DNA of 64,000 bases from Chiua virens (lineage: Eukaryota > Basidiomycota > Agaricomycetes > Boletales > Boletaceae). The stretch lies in NCBI GenBank assembly GCA_019787685.1, contig JAHNUO010000028.1, positions 62,001 through 126,000 on the forward strand. The letters run 5' to 3'. How positions within the stretch are numbered: position 1 is the first letter of the stretch; every line of letters starts with the position of its first letter. Shown piece by piece: positions 35,401 to 46,243 of this stretch. The position numbers were made by a program, and so were the translations under genes. The notes under the pieces were generated by a model. The model did not search any database and was not told the DNA's origin. It saw only the letters and a list, made by a program, of their open reading frames with translations.

Positions 35401-35841
35401 AAGATGGGCAAGGCCAATTGGTTTGAGGGCAGTTGGAAATGTATACCAAACATACCTTTACTGAGCAAGAACATCGATACTCAAGACATCTACAATTTGT
35501 GTCCAACACACATTCGTAGCCAACTTTTTCGTTCATGCTTGAATCTCATCAATACAATCGCTCTGACGACATTGTCAAATAAGTGTCAGGAAGATGAAAG
35601 TAGGTCAGATATGCATGTGTTGGAAGAGTTTGTCAACCGTGGAACTGGTAAATCAACATGCAATGATTAACCACGTGGTGATGGTGAATAATTACCCACA
35701 GTATGATTATGATGGGCAAAGTGAATCATCCTGGGAGTAGAGGCAACCAAAGGAAACATTTTCACGCTGTCATCATTGTCGCTCACCAAATGAATAATGG
35801 GAAACAAACAACCAGATTGTTCTGCTTTATGATTTCGATCT
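35401..35841. other. Left flank of the nested retrotransposon
   Basis: An 88-codon plus-strand frame (35404-35670) has no motif. The last five bases (GATCT, 35837-35841) are the target duplication of the outer element. Confidence 0.4.
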
Positions 35842-36522
35842 TGTTACGATAGTTCCGGGTAGGACCTAACGTAGCCGCAAAAGCGCCAAGTACCAAGTGG
35901 CTGCGATAACTCAAACAACCACCACTTGATACGTGGTGTGCTGAAGAGTTGAACAAGGGTTTCTGGTCAGCTGAATGCTACCAGAGAGACGAGTGAAAAC
36001 TCAGGCGTTGCTGAGAGTTGTCCGGTTGGGAATCTATACCCGAGGGACGGTCGAGGGTCGAGGGTTGACTATGAAGAGTCCGAGTGGTAGAGGGACTTGG
36101 AGTAGTCCGGCCGAGTGGTCACAGGCGCTGTGGCGAGTGGAGCAGAGATACTCAGCTAGTATTGCGGAGATCAAGACTAGGGTACATGGGTGTCTCTGCG
36201 AGGTATTTATACTACGAGAACTGCGCACGGACCAAGTAACTAAAAGGGGTAGGCCAGAAGAGCGGAAGAGCGAAAGGGCCAAAAGAAGTGCGCAGTCGAT
36301 AAAAGAGGAAATCGTACGATGCGATGGCAGCGGACGATGACGAAGATGAAATGACAAATGCGAAGCCATCGGATGATGACGAGAAAGAGAAGAGTAAGCA
36401 TCGGGTAAGGCCAATGGAGTTACGCAAAGGTGAACGCGTACGGATGAGCGTACGAAGATACCTAGGTATCGAGTGAAGCGAAGTAGTACAAGTGAAACAA
36501 AGAAAAGAAGTAAATCGTAACA
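35842..36522 (-). repeat. 3' LTR of the outer Ty3 element (681 bp)
   Basis: TG...CA ends. It is followed on its inner side by TTACCCCCGG, whose complement (CCGGGGGTAA) is a polypurine-like primer site for plus-strand synthesis. It has one copy of a 41-bp motif that is doubled in the partner LTR. Confidence 0.93.
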
Positions 36523-36564
36523 TTACCCCCGGAGTACGATCAAAGCACCATGCGAAGATCATCA

Positions 36565-39541
36565 CTAGAAATCGAAAGAATCCCTGACAGGGCTTCCCGT
36601 GATATTGGCGTAGCCCTCGTCGTCGATGGGGTCATCACAAGGGGATGCCGAGCGTCGATCAGGAGACGCAGAGCGTCGGGGTGCAGAGCGGCGGGCTCGT
36701 TGAGGTGGGGGTACAGGGAGTACGGAGCGGTGGTTGCGGCGTGAGGACGAGGAAGAGTTCGTCGACGAGGACGAGGTGGATGGGATGGCAGGGCGAGGGG
36801 AGCGTCGGCTCCAGGTGGCTCCGGCGGCGACAGGAAGAAGTCGGTCGGCCAAGGGGATGCGAGAGCGTACCCGAGGAGGTCGTCCAGGGCACCGGGACTG
36901 GATATGGCCGGGAGACCAGGTGAGGCAAATGGGGCATTGGTACATGCCACATTCGATGCGGATGTGTCCGAGTTTTCGGCACTCGAAGCAGGCCTCATGG
37001 TAACGGGGGTGGTCGTCGGGGAGGGATACCTGACCGGTCCGAAAAAGATGTTCGGCCTCGGCGCGGTTGGACACGATCATCTCGGCCTCAGTGAAGGGTT
37101 CCGAGGACGCAGAAGGAGTCGAGGGAGAGGGGGTAGGGGGACGAGCGCGGGCTGCGAGTTCCGCCTGGTAGCGGCAAAGGTCGTCAAGGAATTCCCCCAT
37201 CTGCATCTGGTGGAGGACGTGTTCAAGGTACGCGCGGATGCGGTCGTGGATTTGACCGGTAACGGCCGAGAGGAGGCGGTTGTGGCGGTTGCTGCCGAGG
37301 AGGTCCGACTGGACGAACGTGAGACGCTCGCACTGGAGGTACACCAGATAGATAGCGTTCAACGGGGAGTTGAGATCAAGGTGGTGCTCGATGGGGAAGG
37401 CCATCGCTGGGTCTAGGATGAGTTCGCGCATGCGGCGAAAGTACTCGGGGGTAGAGGTCGAGGAACGGATAGTATGAGAGTGATAAGGGAGATCTACCGA
37501 CGCGACAGGAGGACGAATAGGGTCAGGAACAGAAGGAGGAATAGGCCATTGAGAAGGCGCTCCCCATCCTGCGCTCGCAACTGTTGAAACAGCTGGAGAA
37601 GGGGGTCGGGTGGACTCGGTGAGGGAAGACTCGGAGGAGAGGGAGGACCCATTGGTGAGGGGAGTGGCCGGAGGCGGGAGCGGGCAGTGGGGAATGGACG
37701 CAGTAGGGGTGAAGACGGGGACCGAGTGGATGATTTCGTTTTCGAAGTCGGGGGTTGAGCAGGAACGGTAGGACATTACTGCCTTGACGGTGACTGGTGG
37801 GGGAGGTCTGAGTGGGGAGCGAGGAGGTCGAGGAGGTGGAGTGGAGTGGGTTTGAGGGAAATCCCTGGGATGGCCGCGCTTATAAGCGTCGACTGTGTCC
37901 TTGGCATTGCCGAGATTGGACTCGGGTTCCCAGGAGTCGTCCGATGTGGAGTATCCTTTCCATCGGATCAGGAACTTACGGTTCCGCGGGTTCTTGGAGT
38001 GTTTCAAGATCCGCTCGATCTCGTATTCTTCTTCCCCTGCTATAAGGTCCGGGGGTGGCTTCGGGAAATTGGTGCCGTAGGTCTCCGTTTTGCGATAGGG
38101 CGATAGGAGGGAAGCGTGGAAGACCGGGTGTATTTTCCAGGTCTTGGGAAGACGGAGGCGGTAGGTGAGCGGGGAAAGGACTTCCGTGATGGTAAAGGGT
38201 CCTTCTCGGCGGGATGCAAGTTTCGGGGAGATGAGTTCCCGTTTCAAATTGCGGGCTTCCAGCCAAACCCGATCTCCTTTGACGAAGGGCTGGAACTTCT
38301 TGAAGGAGCGGGCTTTCATGGCTTGGCGGGCGAGTTCATGGGCGGCGAGGGCTTCGTCGCGCGCAGCCGCGAGGGTTTTTAGGCGCTCTTCAACGGCTGG
38401 GAGTTTGGTTTCCGCTATGATAGCGGGCAAGGGTCGAGGTTCGTAGCCCATCATCAGGAAGAAGGGAGACTTTCCGGTGACAGAGTGAGGGCGGTGGTTG
38501 TGGGCGAACTCAGCCATAGGGAGCAAGTCGGCCCAGGACGAGGGGTTGTTCTGGCAGTACATGCGCAGATACATTTCAACTTCTTGGTTGACTCGTTCCG
38601 TTTCGCCGTCAGATTGGGGGTGGTAGGCGGTGGAGAGGGAGAGTTTGTACCCAATTAGTCGGGCGAGTTCCTTGGCGAAGGCGGAGGCGAATTGTGGTCC
38701 GCGATCGGAGATGATTTTGTCGTAGAGGCCGAAGCGCGTGTATACCTTGTGGAAAAAAAGGCATGCTATACCCGCGGAGTCGGCCGTTTTCACGGTAGGG
38801 CAGAGAATTACCCCCTTCGTAAGGCCGTGGTCGACCACGACCATGAGAGAGTCGTAGCCCTCCGCGGAGGTGGGCAAGTCCGTGATGAGATCAACGGAGA
38901 TGTTCTGGAACGGGCAAGAACACGCGGAGGGGATCGGAGAAAGGGGTGGGGTGGTCGGGTGGGTGTTGACCTTCTGCTGCTGGCAGGCGGCGCAACCGGA
39001 GACATAGGAACAGACAAAGGAGGCTAGGCCCGGCCACCAGAATTCGGCGGCAACGAGCTGGCGGGTTTTCAAGAAGCCGGGGTGACCGGCGCAGTGGGAG
39101 TCGTGGTGCCGTGCGACGACTTGCTGTCGCAGGTTCAAGTCGGGAGGTACGTAGACACGGCCCTGATAGGTCAGGATACCAGCGTCGTACTTCCAGTCGG
39201 AGAGACGGGCGCGGAAGGAAGATGGAAGACCGCCGTCCATGGCATTTAGGGTGTCAAGGACAAGGGGGTCGTCTGCTGACGACTTGGCGATCAGGGATTC
39301 AAGGTCGAGAGTGATAAGTTTGACAAAAACGTCATTCGGGAGAAGGGTGACGTCCTCATTGTCATTGGCAAGGGAGACGTGGTCTGGGCGGCGGGAGAGC
39401 GCATCGGGACCGTCTAGGAGTTTGCCGGGGACATGGGAGAACTTCAAGTCGAAGTCGGCAAGGTCAAGGAGCCACCGGGCCTGGCGGCAATTCAAGTTCT
39501 GGGGCTGACGGAAGTACGTCAGATTCTTGTGGTCAGAGAAG
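36565..39541 (-). pseudogene. Outer element Pol, C-terminal half (RNase H end, integrase, chromodomain, zinc-knuckle tail)
   Basis: It starts abruptly at TVFSDHKNLTYFRQ, the RNase H/connection region, where the LTR of the plus-strand element cuts it. Integrase motifs follow: HHDSHCAGHPG...CAACQQ zinc site, DLITDLP, SDRGPQFASAFAKEL and TAYHPQSDGETERVNQE. A chromodomain (EEYEIERILKHSKNPRNRKFLIRWKGY region, about 37890-38035) comes next. The last 400 residues are serine/proline-rich with tandem CCHC knuckles CFECRKLGHIRIEC and CPICLTWSPGHIQSRC near 36900-36990. The reading frame is open to the stop at 36565. The rest of the same Pol lies at 44055-45514 and 53187-53590. Confidence 0.9.
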
Positions 39542-39546
39542 ACCGT

Positions 39547-40158
39547 TGTAGGGAATAGGTATTCCCTGTGCTCGCATAGCAGGTTTCCACACCCTGTCGT
39601 CACCCGATCCCGATCCTGATCTATCTGCTTGTGCGAACTCATCCGGATTGCTGTATCCACGCCTGTCTTGCCTTGGACTCTTTTATTTTATTTTTATGCT
39701 CCTTATTCATACTTAGCATTGGCTAGACCACGTCACGCAGCCCTTGCAGGGACATTTGGGTGCCTCTCGAACTTTATACCGTACGAAAACCTTCTTTTTA
39801 TTATTATCCTTACTTAGGACAAGTCTGAGGGTATTCCCGAGGACTATAAATTCACTGTATTGACAAAATACAGTAGCTTTTGCCCGTGTGCATCTGTCTC
39901 ACATCGTTTTCGGTCGACGTTCGTTTTCTCTCGCTCTCCTCGTATTTTCTCAATCCGGATCGGACTGCTGTGTCCGCTTTTCTATCCGTTTTAATCCGGA
40001 TTCGCCCCGGATTCATCTCGGACTACTCAAAAACCTTTATTCGTCGTTCACCAACTCAGTGTTGTCCCTGGGTCGAACGGAATCGCATTCCTTCACCCTC
40101 TTTCTATTTCTTTCAATCCCCCTGAGTATTGCACTTCAGCCGGGATATATTACCTTCA
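39547..40158 (+). repeat. 5' LTR of the non-autonomous element
   Basis: Contains a TATAAA at 39845-39850 as probable promoter. Just inside, TGGAGCCCACCGCGAGG (from 40161) has the TGG start of a tRNA-type primer-binding site. It differs from the 3' LTR by about a dozen substitutions plus small indels, about 98 percent identity by eye. Confidence 0.9.
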
Positions 40159-40430
40159 ACTGGAGCCCACCGCGAGGGACTTCCAGAAGTTGGTACAGAC
40201 GACAACAACCCATCCACTCATTATTCACCTCACTCACGACAAACCTTCGCTTCACTTCTCAGAAAATTTCTGCCTCGGTTAACACCTCCTTGCATAGCAT
40301 CTGAATCGTCCCTATCGAACCCTGCACCACTACCCTTACGCTGCCGCAGAACTCTAAGTGACGTCAGACAAGTCAGACGACACACCTGTCACGGCACACG
40401 GCGACCTGCGCCACCATCCGAATCGTTACT

Positions 40431-42209
40431 ATGCCATCACCCGGATATCTCCTACAGCTGCCCTTCCGGACTGCCCCTAGTGCCCCACGTTTCGATGCGA
40501 CCATTCCATCACAGTTACCTGCCTTTTTGAAATACGTTGATCAGTTAGCTACGAGCATTGGACTCACGGATGCACAGAAGATTAATACAGCCATCTGGTA
40601 TGCCTACCCAGAAGACGCTGAGCTATGGCGGACATCGCAGCAAGTACTCGCAGCGCAGCCGGATTGGTCAACATTTGTAGCGGATGTCCAGCACTGGTAC
40701 TCATCATACGACGATGACTACCCACTTTACGTTCCAGAACCATCCATCGACATCACCACTGACCCCATCCTTGCCTCAGTGTCCACCTTGTCGAATCTAG
40801 CAGATCACACGCCGCAAAGTGATTCCATCTGGGTCTATTCAAGGATAGTAGAATGCGATCCTGAGCAATCCGGTAATGTCTCAATTGAACCCGTCTGTGC
40901 TGATCCGCCTCTCACAGCTGTCGAATGTGTGGTACCGCATGCCGAAACACAGGAGCAAGATGAACCGGATTGCCCCAACACATCTCACCCACTACGCTCA
41001 CCCTCCTCAGCCACAATCTCTCTGCCACCGGACGTACTCATGCATACATCAATCTGGATGTTCTCGGACCCATCACCACGACCAATCCAACCACCTTCGC
41101 CCTCTTCAGATACGTCACAACCCGACTCGTCCACCCCATCGCTCTCACCATCGACCACGCCAGCCTTGCCACCTCTGTCACCTCGGATGACTATGAAGTT
41201 GCCACCGATGAACCTCGCACCACCACTCACCCATCCGTCGCATAGTACCGGATTGCAGCTCAGCAGATCGACATTTTCGGCTATGACAAAACGGCCAACT
41301 GGGCGCATACTCTCATCCCACTCACTTCCCTCTCACCCACCTGGCTTAGCACGACCACCTCACTTGCCTCCAGAAGACACAACTGTTTTATCACCACCGG
41401 ATCCACCATCATCGCCATCCGTTTGTGATAGCAGCACGCCGGCCACGTCACCGAAAACATCTATCCGGATAGCTCGGATCATGTCGGATCCATCACCACC
41501 GGCATTGCCCAGTCGGTCTCTCATCCCTAAAGCTGTCCCATTGCCTATCACATCCGAACCGCTGTTGCTGCATTTACAGCCGTATCCGAGGATTTGTAGT
41601 ACCTTGCCGGTTCAATCGGTTTCTGGTCAGGTATCGAAGCTAAACGCACTCTTCTGCGCAGTTCCTATACCCCATGAAGTGCGCATATTGCAGCCACTCT
41701 CATTGCCCTTGTCCTTCCTCAACAAACCGCCATCTCTGCATTTACGACCGTATCTGAGGATGAGTACCTCACCGGTTCGATCGGTTTCCGGCCGTGTATT
41801 GAAGCTAAACACATGCTTCCGCGCAGTTCCTATGCATCATGAAGTGCGCACATTGCAGCCACGCCCATCACCCTTGTTCTTTTTCAACAAACCGCCCTCG
41901 CTGCTATTGACCTTGCCCCTCGCTTCCGCAACCATGCCACCACTCATCTCATCCGAGCCGCTACCTCTACGTTTACGGCCGTATCCAAGGACCCATACCT
42001 CACCGGTTCAATCGGTTCTGAGCCGGTTATTGAAACTACGCATGCCCTTCGCTGCTCTCCCAATCCGTTTCCCTCTCTCTCAATTTTACACTAATGCATA
42101 CATTGTTTCGTTTCAGTTTATGCTTCAGCTGTCTCTGCCCACATCGGGTTTATTTGATGACCTGGCCGACACTGTTCGGTCACGTTTTCCCTTCGACCCA
42201 GGAATCTGA
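40431..42209 (+). CDS. Gag-like ORF of the non-autonomous element
   Basis: 592 codons from ATG 40431. The first ~110 residues (PSQLPAFLKYVDQLATSIGL, then DAQKINTAIWYAYPEDAELW and WSTFVADVQHWYSSYDDD) resemble the Gag N-terminal/capsid region of fungal Ty3 elements. The rest is Pro/Ser/Thr-rich without a zinc knuckle. About 41560-42050 holds three diverged ~190-bp repeats (LRPYLRMSTSPVRSVSGRV-type units). In that part another frame also reads smoothly (ISAFTTVSEDEYLTGSIGF and similar) but is broken by stops, so the present frame may not be the ancestral one downstream of about 40970. Confidence 0.55.
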   Translation: MPSPGYLLQLPFRTAPSAPRFDATIPSQLPAFLKYVDQLATSIGLTDAQKINTAIWYAYPEDAELWRTSQQVLAAQPDWSTFVADVQHWYSSYDDDYPLYVPEPSIDITTDPILASVSTLSNLADHTPQSDSIWVYSRIVECDPEQSGNVSIEPVCADPPLTAVECVVPHAETQEQDEPDCPNTSHPLRSPSSATISLPPDVLMHTSIWMFSDPSPRPIQPPSPSSDTSQPDSSTPSLSPSTTPALPPLSPRMTMKLPPMNLAPPLTHPSHSTGLQLSRSTFSAMTKRPTGRILSSHSLPSHPPGLARPPHLPPEDTTVLSPPDPPSSPSVCDSSTPATSPKTSIRIARIMSDPSPPALPSRSLIPKAVPLPITSEPLLLHLQPYPRICSTLPVQSVSGQVSKLNALFCAVPIPHEVRILQPLSLPLSFLNKPPSLHLRPYLRMSTSPVRSVSGRVLKLNTCFRAVPMHHEVRTLQPRPSPLFFFNKPPSLLLTLPLASATMPPLISSEPLPLRLRPYPRTHTSPVQSVLSRLLKLRMPFAALPIRFPLSQFYTNAYIVSFQFMLQLSLPTSGLFDDLADTVRSRFPFDPGI

Positions 42210-43436
42210 CAGTTTCTTTTTTTCACTATCATCGAGATGCCCTCACCCTTTCTCCACAGCATTATCTGGATGACCGGGAGGTCATCAGATATGGCCTACC
42301 CAGGGGGGAGGGGTCTACAAGACCGCCTCGGTTTCCACACGCAACTTTTCGCGTTTTCACAATTTCAGTCATTGAAATCATTCTTTTGATATCCGTTTTG
42401 TCTCTGTTTCATCCCCGGTATTCGTCCGGCAGATCTCTATCTCACCCCGGGTTTAGTCCGGTGATCGATCATTACTCATCGAACAAGAAACCATCGCAGA
42501 AAAGAAAAGAATACCATATAGAAAAACCAACACACAATCGTATAGTCCATTCATTTCTTCTACCACTCAATTCACTACTTTGTTATTGCAATCATCTAGA
42601 GTTCGTGCCCTCATCCGCTACATACCACTTCTGCTCTTCGAACGCGCATAGGCACAACGCACTTTATCCGGTCGTATCCGGATCGTTTCCGGACGTTTTT
42701 AGGTATCACAAAAGGGCATCCGTTGCAGGTATAGACGCGAAAGATGCACGACGAAGACAAGCCGAGTCGGACACTCGCCAATTGGTTTCATTTTGTTTTT
42801 CTCTTTCTTATCATCTCTTTCACGTTCAACCATGCAGTTCTTTTCTTCGTATTCGGATCACACAGCGAGCAGCGGATAGCAAACTCGGCCGACCGGATCA
42901 CATTGGATCACACCGGACACATGCGGACAAGCAGAATTCACGCAGGACGATCGACGCATACCAGAGATGCTATCACTGCGATGAACACGAAACCATCACA
43001 CACACTTCACATCGCAGATTACGGCCATCCTTCATCCATCGTGCCTTCATGCGCGAGACTATAGACAACAGACACACAGAAAAGCCACGCATCACACCGT
43101 CGCGATCACTATCTGATCCTGTCATTTGCGGATCATCGTCACTGTGCCGCTATCACCAGTCGTCATTGTCGTTCCTGTCGTTTTCGGGTCATCATCACTG
43201 TGCAGCCACCAACACTCTCGTTGTCATCATCATCACCTCCGTCGTCATCTCTGTCGTCGTCTCTGTCATTACTATCATCACTCTCATTGCTGTCATTGTC
43301 TCTGTCGACGTATCTGTCACCCTTGCGTATCCGGACCCATCCGCTGCCATCTGCAACTGTCACGTTGAACCACCAATCGCATCCCCATACACATCGGGCT
43401 GACTGGGGACAGTCAGCATCTAAAGTCCCCGTCGGG
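42210..43436 (+). other. Non-coding internal region of the non-autonomous element
   Basis: The frame at 42386-43402 is open but shows no retroelement motif and is rich in TCATCA/GTCGTC low-complexity sequence (43200-43310). I see no RT, protease, integrase or RNase H signature. A clear polypurine tract before the 3' LTR is not evident. Confidence 0.5.
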
Positions 43437-44050
43437 TGTAGGGAATAGGTATTCCCTGTGCTCGCATAGCAGGTTTCCACACCCTGTCGTCACCCGATCC
43501 CGATCCTGATCTATCTGCTTGTGCGAACTCATCCGGATTGCTGTATCCGCGCCTGTCTTGCCTTGGACTCTTTTATTTTATTTTTATGCTCCTTATTCAT
43601 ACTTAGCATTGGCTAGACCACGTCACGCAGCCCTTGCAGGGACATTCGGGTGCCTCTCGAACTTTATACCGTACGAAAACCTTCTTTTTATTATTATCCT
43701 TACTTAGGACAAGTCTGAGGGTATTCCCGAGGACTATAAATTCACTGTATTGACAAAATACAGTAGCTTTTGCCCGTGCGCATCTGTCTCACATCGTTTT
43801 CAGTCGACGTTCGTTTTCTCTCGCTCTCCTCGTGTTTTATCGATCCGGATTCGGACTGCCGTGTCCGCCTTTCTATCCGTTTTAATCCGGATTCGCCCCG
43901 GATTCATCTCGGACTACTCAAAAAACCATTATTCGTCGTTCACCAACTCAGTGTTGTCCCTGGGTCGAACGGAATCGCATTCCTTCACCCTCTTTCAATT
44001 TCTTTCAATCCCCCTGAGTATTGCACTACAGCCGGGATATATTACCTTCA
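43437..44050 (+). repeat. 3' LTR of the non-autonomous element
   Basis: Near-copy of 39547-40158, ending TTACCTTCA and followed by the CCGT target duplication. Confidence 0.9.
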
Positions 44051-44054
44051 CCGT

Positions 44055-45514
44055 GACGGGATGTGCGCTACCACGAAGGTGGTGACGCCAGGCTTTGAGG
44101 GATCTGATGACCGCAAGCAGTTCACGGTCGTAGATGTCGTAGTTTCGCTCCGCAGCGTTGAAAGACTGGGAGAGGTAGGAGCAGGGTTTCCAGTCGCCGT
44201 TGACATCGGTCTGGAGGAGGACACCGCCAGTGGCGTGCTTGGACGCGTCCGTGGCGATGGCAAAGGGTCGAGAGGAGTCGGGAAACCGTAGTACAGGATC
44301 CGTGGTGAAGGCCTTTTTGAGGCGTTCGAAGGCATTGGCCTGAGGGGGACCCCAAGTCCAAGGGGCGTCTTTCTTGGTAAGATCGACGAGAGGGCGAGCA
44401 ATGGTCGAGTAGTCGGGGATGAACCGACGGTAGAAGTTGGCGAAGCCCATGAACGACCGTACGTCCTTGAGCTTGGTGGGAGTGGGCCAGTCTGCGATAC
44501 CGGCTACCTTGATGGGGTCCATGGCGAGTTCGCCAGGACGAGCGATCATGCCAAGATATTCAACCTCCGTGGTGGCGAAGTGGCATTTCTCGAGTTTGAG
44601 GTGAAGGTCAAGTTCCTTCATGCGGGCGAGAACGCGCTTGGTGCGCTCCGTATGGTCTGCCTCATTCTCCGAGAAAATCAGGAGGTCGTCCATGTATATG
44701 ACGAGCCATCCTTTGGCGATCATATCGCGGAAGGAGTCGTTCATGAATCACTGGAAGGTGGCGGGGGAGTTAGTCAAGCCAAAGAACATTACCGTGGGTT
44801 CGAAGAGACCGCGATGAGTGATGAAGGCGGCCTTCCATTGGTGTCCGTCTTTGATTCGGACATTGTTGTACCCCCATCGAACGTCAAACTTGGTGAAGAG
44901 CTTGGCGTCTTTGAGCTTGTCGACGAGGTCGGAGATCAAGGGCAGAGGATAGGCGTCACGGACGGTGTGTTCGTTCACGTAACGGTAGTCCTGGCACGGT
45001 CGTAGTTTGCCGTCCTTCTTTTTGACGAAGAAGAACGGGGAGGCCTGCGGTGAGTTAGATGGTCTAATCTTACCATTGGCGAGGTGTTCGTCGATGAATT
45101 CGTCGGTGGCTTTCCGTTCATCGGGGGACAAGGGATAGACTTTCCTGACCTTGGGTTGGAACGAATCCTTGAGGTGGATTTCGTGATCGCAGGTCCAGGA
45201 TGGAGGCATCTGGTTAAATGGCTCCTTCGCGAATACCGATTCGAATTCGGAATATTCCGGAGGAAGGGTGATCTTGGGTTTCTTTGCTGCCACTGCAAGG
45301 GCGGTAGCATTGGTGAGCTTCTCGGGTTGAGTGGTCCGAACGAAGCGTCGTCCAGCGCGCATGACGCGGTTGACAGAGTGTTGCACAGATTGGGTCGTAA
45401 AACGATGCCCAGTTTCGGTGCCAAGGTAGTCATAGAGTTTGCCGTCCCAGATTGGGTCGACATCGAGGTGGCGAACGGGACGGATCGGGGGAGGATGAGC
45501 GAGCTTGGTGGAGT
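44055..45514 (-). pseudogene. Outer element Pol, RT/RNase H segment
   Basis: Contains the RT fingers and palm (LRPCQDYRYVNEHTVRDAYP, FDVRWGYNNVRI, LVIYMDDLLIFSE) and the RNase H start (IATDASKHATGG). A TGA at 44745-44747 replaces the histidine codon of the FQHFM motif seen in the inner copy. Its upstream end is cut at 45514 by the inner Ty3 element and continues at 53187; its downstream end is cut by the non-autonomous element and continues at 39541. Confidence 0.9.
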
Positions 45515-45519
45515 GTCGG

Positions 45520-46201
45520 TGTTACGGTAGTTCCGGGTAGGACCTAACGTAGCCGCAAAAGCGCCAAGTACCAAGTGGCTGCGATAACTCAAACAACCAC
45601 CACTTGATACGTGGTGCGCTGAAGAGTTGAACAAGGGTTCTGGTCAGCGGGTTGCTACCAGAGAGACGAGTGAAAACTCAGGCGTTGCTGAGAGTTGTCC
45701 TTTTGGGAATCTATACCCGAGGGACGGTCGAGGGTCGAGTGTTGACTACGAAGAGTCCGAGTGATAGAGGGACTTGGAGTAGTCCGGCCGAGTGGTCACA
45801 GGCGCTGTGGCGAGTGGAGCAGAGATACTCAGCTAGTATTGCGGAGATCAAGACTAGGGTACATGGGTGTCTCTGCGAGGTATTTATACTACGAGAACTG
45901 CGCACGGACCAAGTAACTAAAAGGGGTAGGCCAGAAGAGCGGAAGAGCGAAAGGGCCAAAAGGGATGCGCAGTAATCAAAAGAGGAAATCGTACGGTGCG
46001 ATGGCAGCGGACAATGACGAAGATGAAATGACAAATGCGAAGCCATCGGATGATGACGAGAATAGAAGAACGTAAGCACTCGGGTAATGCCGGTGCGGAG
46101 ATACAAGTGAAAAGGAATGCGTACGGATGAACGTACGAAGATACCTAGGTATCGAGTGTAGTGAAGAAGTACAAGAAAGACGAAAGAAAGAAATTGTAAC
46201 A
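45520..46201 (-). repeat. 3' LTR of the inner Ty3 element (682 bp)
   Basis: TG...CA ended. Like the outer 3' LTR it is followed by the CCGGGGGTAA polypurine-like site on the element strand. Confidence 0.93.
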
Positions 46202-46243
46202 TTACCCCCGGAGTACGATCAAAGCACCAAGCGAAGATCATCT

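Larger units (their letters stand above)
39547..44050 (+). mobile_element. Non-autonomous LTR retrotransposon with one gag-like ORF and no Pol
   Basis: Two LTRs of 612-614 bp (TGTAGGGAATAGG...TTACCTTCA) flank 3.3 kb of internal sequence. It sits inside the RNase H codons of the outer element. CCGT (or ACCGT if the shared A is counted) is found on both sides (39543-39546 and 44051-44054) as the target duplication. No reverse transcriptase, protease or integrase motif occurs anywhere inside on either strand. Mobilisation must depend on proteins from another element. Confidence 0.9.

Noticed and set aside
39542..39660. 5' extension of the Pol frame into MDTAIRMSSHKQIDQDRDRV
   Set aside because: This part is antisense LTR sequence of the inserted element; the true Pol continues at 44055.
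42386..43402. 338-codon frame in the 3' part of the non-autonomous element
   Set aside because: No motif, and the composition follows TCATCA/GTCGTC low complexity; kept as non-coding.
45652..45975. Plus-strand frames repeated in all four Ty3 LTRs (36000, 45700, 52600, 55100)
   Set aside because: They repeat only because the LTR repeats; they lie opposite to the element's transcription.
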